From Pseudomonas tolaasii NCPPB 2192 (GTDB taxonomy: Bacteria; Pseudomonadota; Gammaproteobacteria; Pseudomonadales; Pseudomonadaceae), in NCBI RefSeq assembly GCF_002813445.1, contig NZ_PHHD01000001.1, positions 6,386,001 to 6,450,000 of the forward strand: a DNA stretch of 64,000 bases, in the 5' to 3' direction. Below are positions 62,954 to 64,000 of this stretch, piece by piece. Positions within the stretch are counted from its first letter, which is position 1; each line of letters opens with the position of its first letter. The notes below the pieces were generated by a model that was not told where the DNA came from, did not search any database, and saw only the letters and a program-made list of their open reading frames with translations. Position numbers and translations under genes: made by a program.

Positions 62954-64000
62954 GTTTTGAAACTGTTTCTGTTATCGGCCTCGGCTATATCGGACTTCCA
63001 ACGGCAGCAGTTTTCGCTGCACGCAAGAAAAAAGTGATCGGTGTCGACGTTAACCCCAAAGCGGTAGCGACCATCAATCGCGGCGAGATTCACATCATTG
63101 AGCCGGACCTGGACATTGTTGTGCGTGCAGCGGTAACGGAAGGTTATTTGCGCGCAACGACCGTCGCGGAACCGGCCGACGCGTTTCTGATTGCCGTCCC
63201 CACTCCCTTCAAGGGCGATCATGAACCCGACCTTTCTTATATCGAATCGGCCAGCCATGCCATCGCCCCGGTATTGAAAAAAGGCGACCTGGTCATTCTC
63301 GAATCGACCTCGCCGGTCGGCGCAACCGAACAAATGTCCGCATGGCTGGCCGCTGCCCGCCCTGACCTGACCTTCCCGCAAACCCATGGCACAGAATCGG
63401 ACATTCGCATCGCGCATTGCCCGGAGCGCGTGCTGCCAGGCCATGTGCTGCGTGAACTGATTGAAAACGACCGCATCATCGGCGGGCTGACCAGCAAATG
63501 CTCCGAGGCTGCACGAGACCTGTACAAAACCTTCGTTGAAGGTGAATGCATCATCACCAATGCGCGCACCGCCGAGATGTGCAAACTCACCGAAAACAGC
63601 TTCCGCGATGTGAACATTGCGTTTGCAAACGAGTTGTCGATTATCTGCGACAAACTCGACATTAACGTGTGGGAATTGATACGCCTCGCCAACCATCATC
63701 CCCGCGTCAATATCTTGCAGCCTGGGCCAGGTGTGGGCGGCCACTGCATTGCTGTCGACCCTTGGTTCATCGTCAGCAAAACGCCCGATCAGGCGCGCCT
63801 GATCCGCACGGCCCGCGAAGTGAATGACAGCAAGCCAAAGTGGGTGCTGGATCAGGTTCAACTGGCCATTGGCCAATTCCTGCAGGAAAACCCGTCGAAA
63901 ACATCCAGGGATGTGACGGTCGCCTGCCTGGGGCTCGCGTTCAAGCCGGATATTGACGACCTGCGCGAAAGCCCGTCCGTGGACATCGCCGTACACATTG
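62950..64000 (+). CDS. wecC: UDP-N-acetyl-D-mannosamine dehydrogenase (3' end beyond window)
   Basis: About 350 residues of a UDP-ManNAc 6-dehydrogenase are visible. The Rossmann motif is VIGLGYIGLPTA (about 8-19); AVPTPF, STSPVG and the catalytic-cysteine segment GPGVGGHCIAVDPWF follow. It oxidises UDP-ManNAc to UDP-ManNAcA with two NAD+. Paired with wecB by an ATGA overlap. The C-terminal substrate domain begins (LGLAFKPDIDDLRESPS) and continues past the window edge. Confidence 0.95.
   Translation, partial: MSFETVSVIGLGYIGLPTAAVFAARKKKVIGVDVNPKAVATINRGEIHIIEPDLDIVVRAAVTEGYLRATTVAEPADAFLIAVPTPFKGDHEPDLSYIESASHAIAPVLKKGDLVILESTSPVGATEQMSAWLAAARPDLTFPQTHGTESDIRIAHCPERVLPGHVLRELIENDRIIGGLTSKCSEAARDLYKTFVEGECIITNARTAEMCKLTENSFRDVNIAFANELSIICDKLDINVWELIRLANHHPRVNILQPGPGVGGHCIAVDPWFIVSKTPDQARLIRTAREVNDSKPKWVLDQVQLAIGQFLQENPSKTSRDVTVACLGLAFKPDIDDLRESPSVDIAVHI

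Overview
The window is a 64-kb, GC-rich, densely coded stretch of a Pseudomonas chromosome, most likely from the P. fluorescens group. The basis is gene content (OprI lipoprotein, EF-P with its arginine rhamnosyltransferase EarP, OhrR/Ohr, CysB, a WbpM-like dehydratase) and the many Pseudomonas-type REP/REPIN palindromes between genes. About 62 protein genes are supported. Two of them run off the window edges (the DEAD-box helicase at the left, the UDP-ManNAc dehydrogenase at the right). No rRNA, tRNA, CRISPR array, insertion sequence or prophage was found.

Layout. 1-9 kb: deaD-like helicase, a crotonase, a SpeE-like methyltransferase-fold protein, class II DAHP synthase, YcaQ-type crosslink glycosylase, a DUF1127 protein, two LysR regulators and a TauE-type permease. 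9-14 kb: ohrR, ohr and a secreted esterase, then efp and earP, then two small genes including a GreA/GreB-like factor. 14-20 kb: cysB, a universal stress protein, a 5'-nucleotidase, a PanE-like reductase, a thioredoxin-like protein diverging from a PilZ-like protein, and class I DAHP synthase. 20-27 kb: oprI convergent with an L,D-transpeptidase, tesA diverging from a YbbA/YbbP-type ABC exporter, and greB. 27-32 kb: an accessory-looking block with an unrecognised coiled-coil protein diverging from a three-gene Gld-like ABC operon whose ATPase motifs are degenerate. 32-37 kb: DoxX, an MltF-like lytic transglycosylase, TatD and a chemoreceptor. 37-42 kb: an orphan Rhs polymorphic toxin with an HNH/endonuclease VII-like tip and an overlapping immunity gene, with a visible drop in GC. 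42-46 kb: Mpo1-like protein, thioesterase, CHAD protein, lipoprotein and patatin. 46-54 kb: the complete kdpFABC-kdpDE potassium uptake system on the minus strand. 54-58.5 kb: ethanolamine-type permease, DUF2897, GntR plus DUF1989, TetR and ComEA-like protein. 58.6-64 kb: start of a surface polysaccharide locus (wbpM-like, then wecB-wecC).

Functional links. EarP modifies Arg32 of EF-P, and that residue is present here. OhrR probably represses ohr and the esterase behind it through a perfect palindrome upstream of ohr. OprI ends in the lysine that L,D-transpeptidases join to peptidoglycan, and a YkuD-type enzyme lies next to it. KdpD/KdpE control kdpFABC, and three identical 9-mers in 11-bp phase upstream of kdpF are good KdpE-site candidates. 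A GntR-type palindrome lies just upstream of the GntR-DUF1989 pair. WecB and WecC together convert UDP-GlcNAc to UDP-ManNAcA.

All family calls come from reading motifs and remembered family features, with no database search. GC statements are visual impressions, not computed values.
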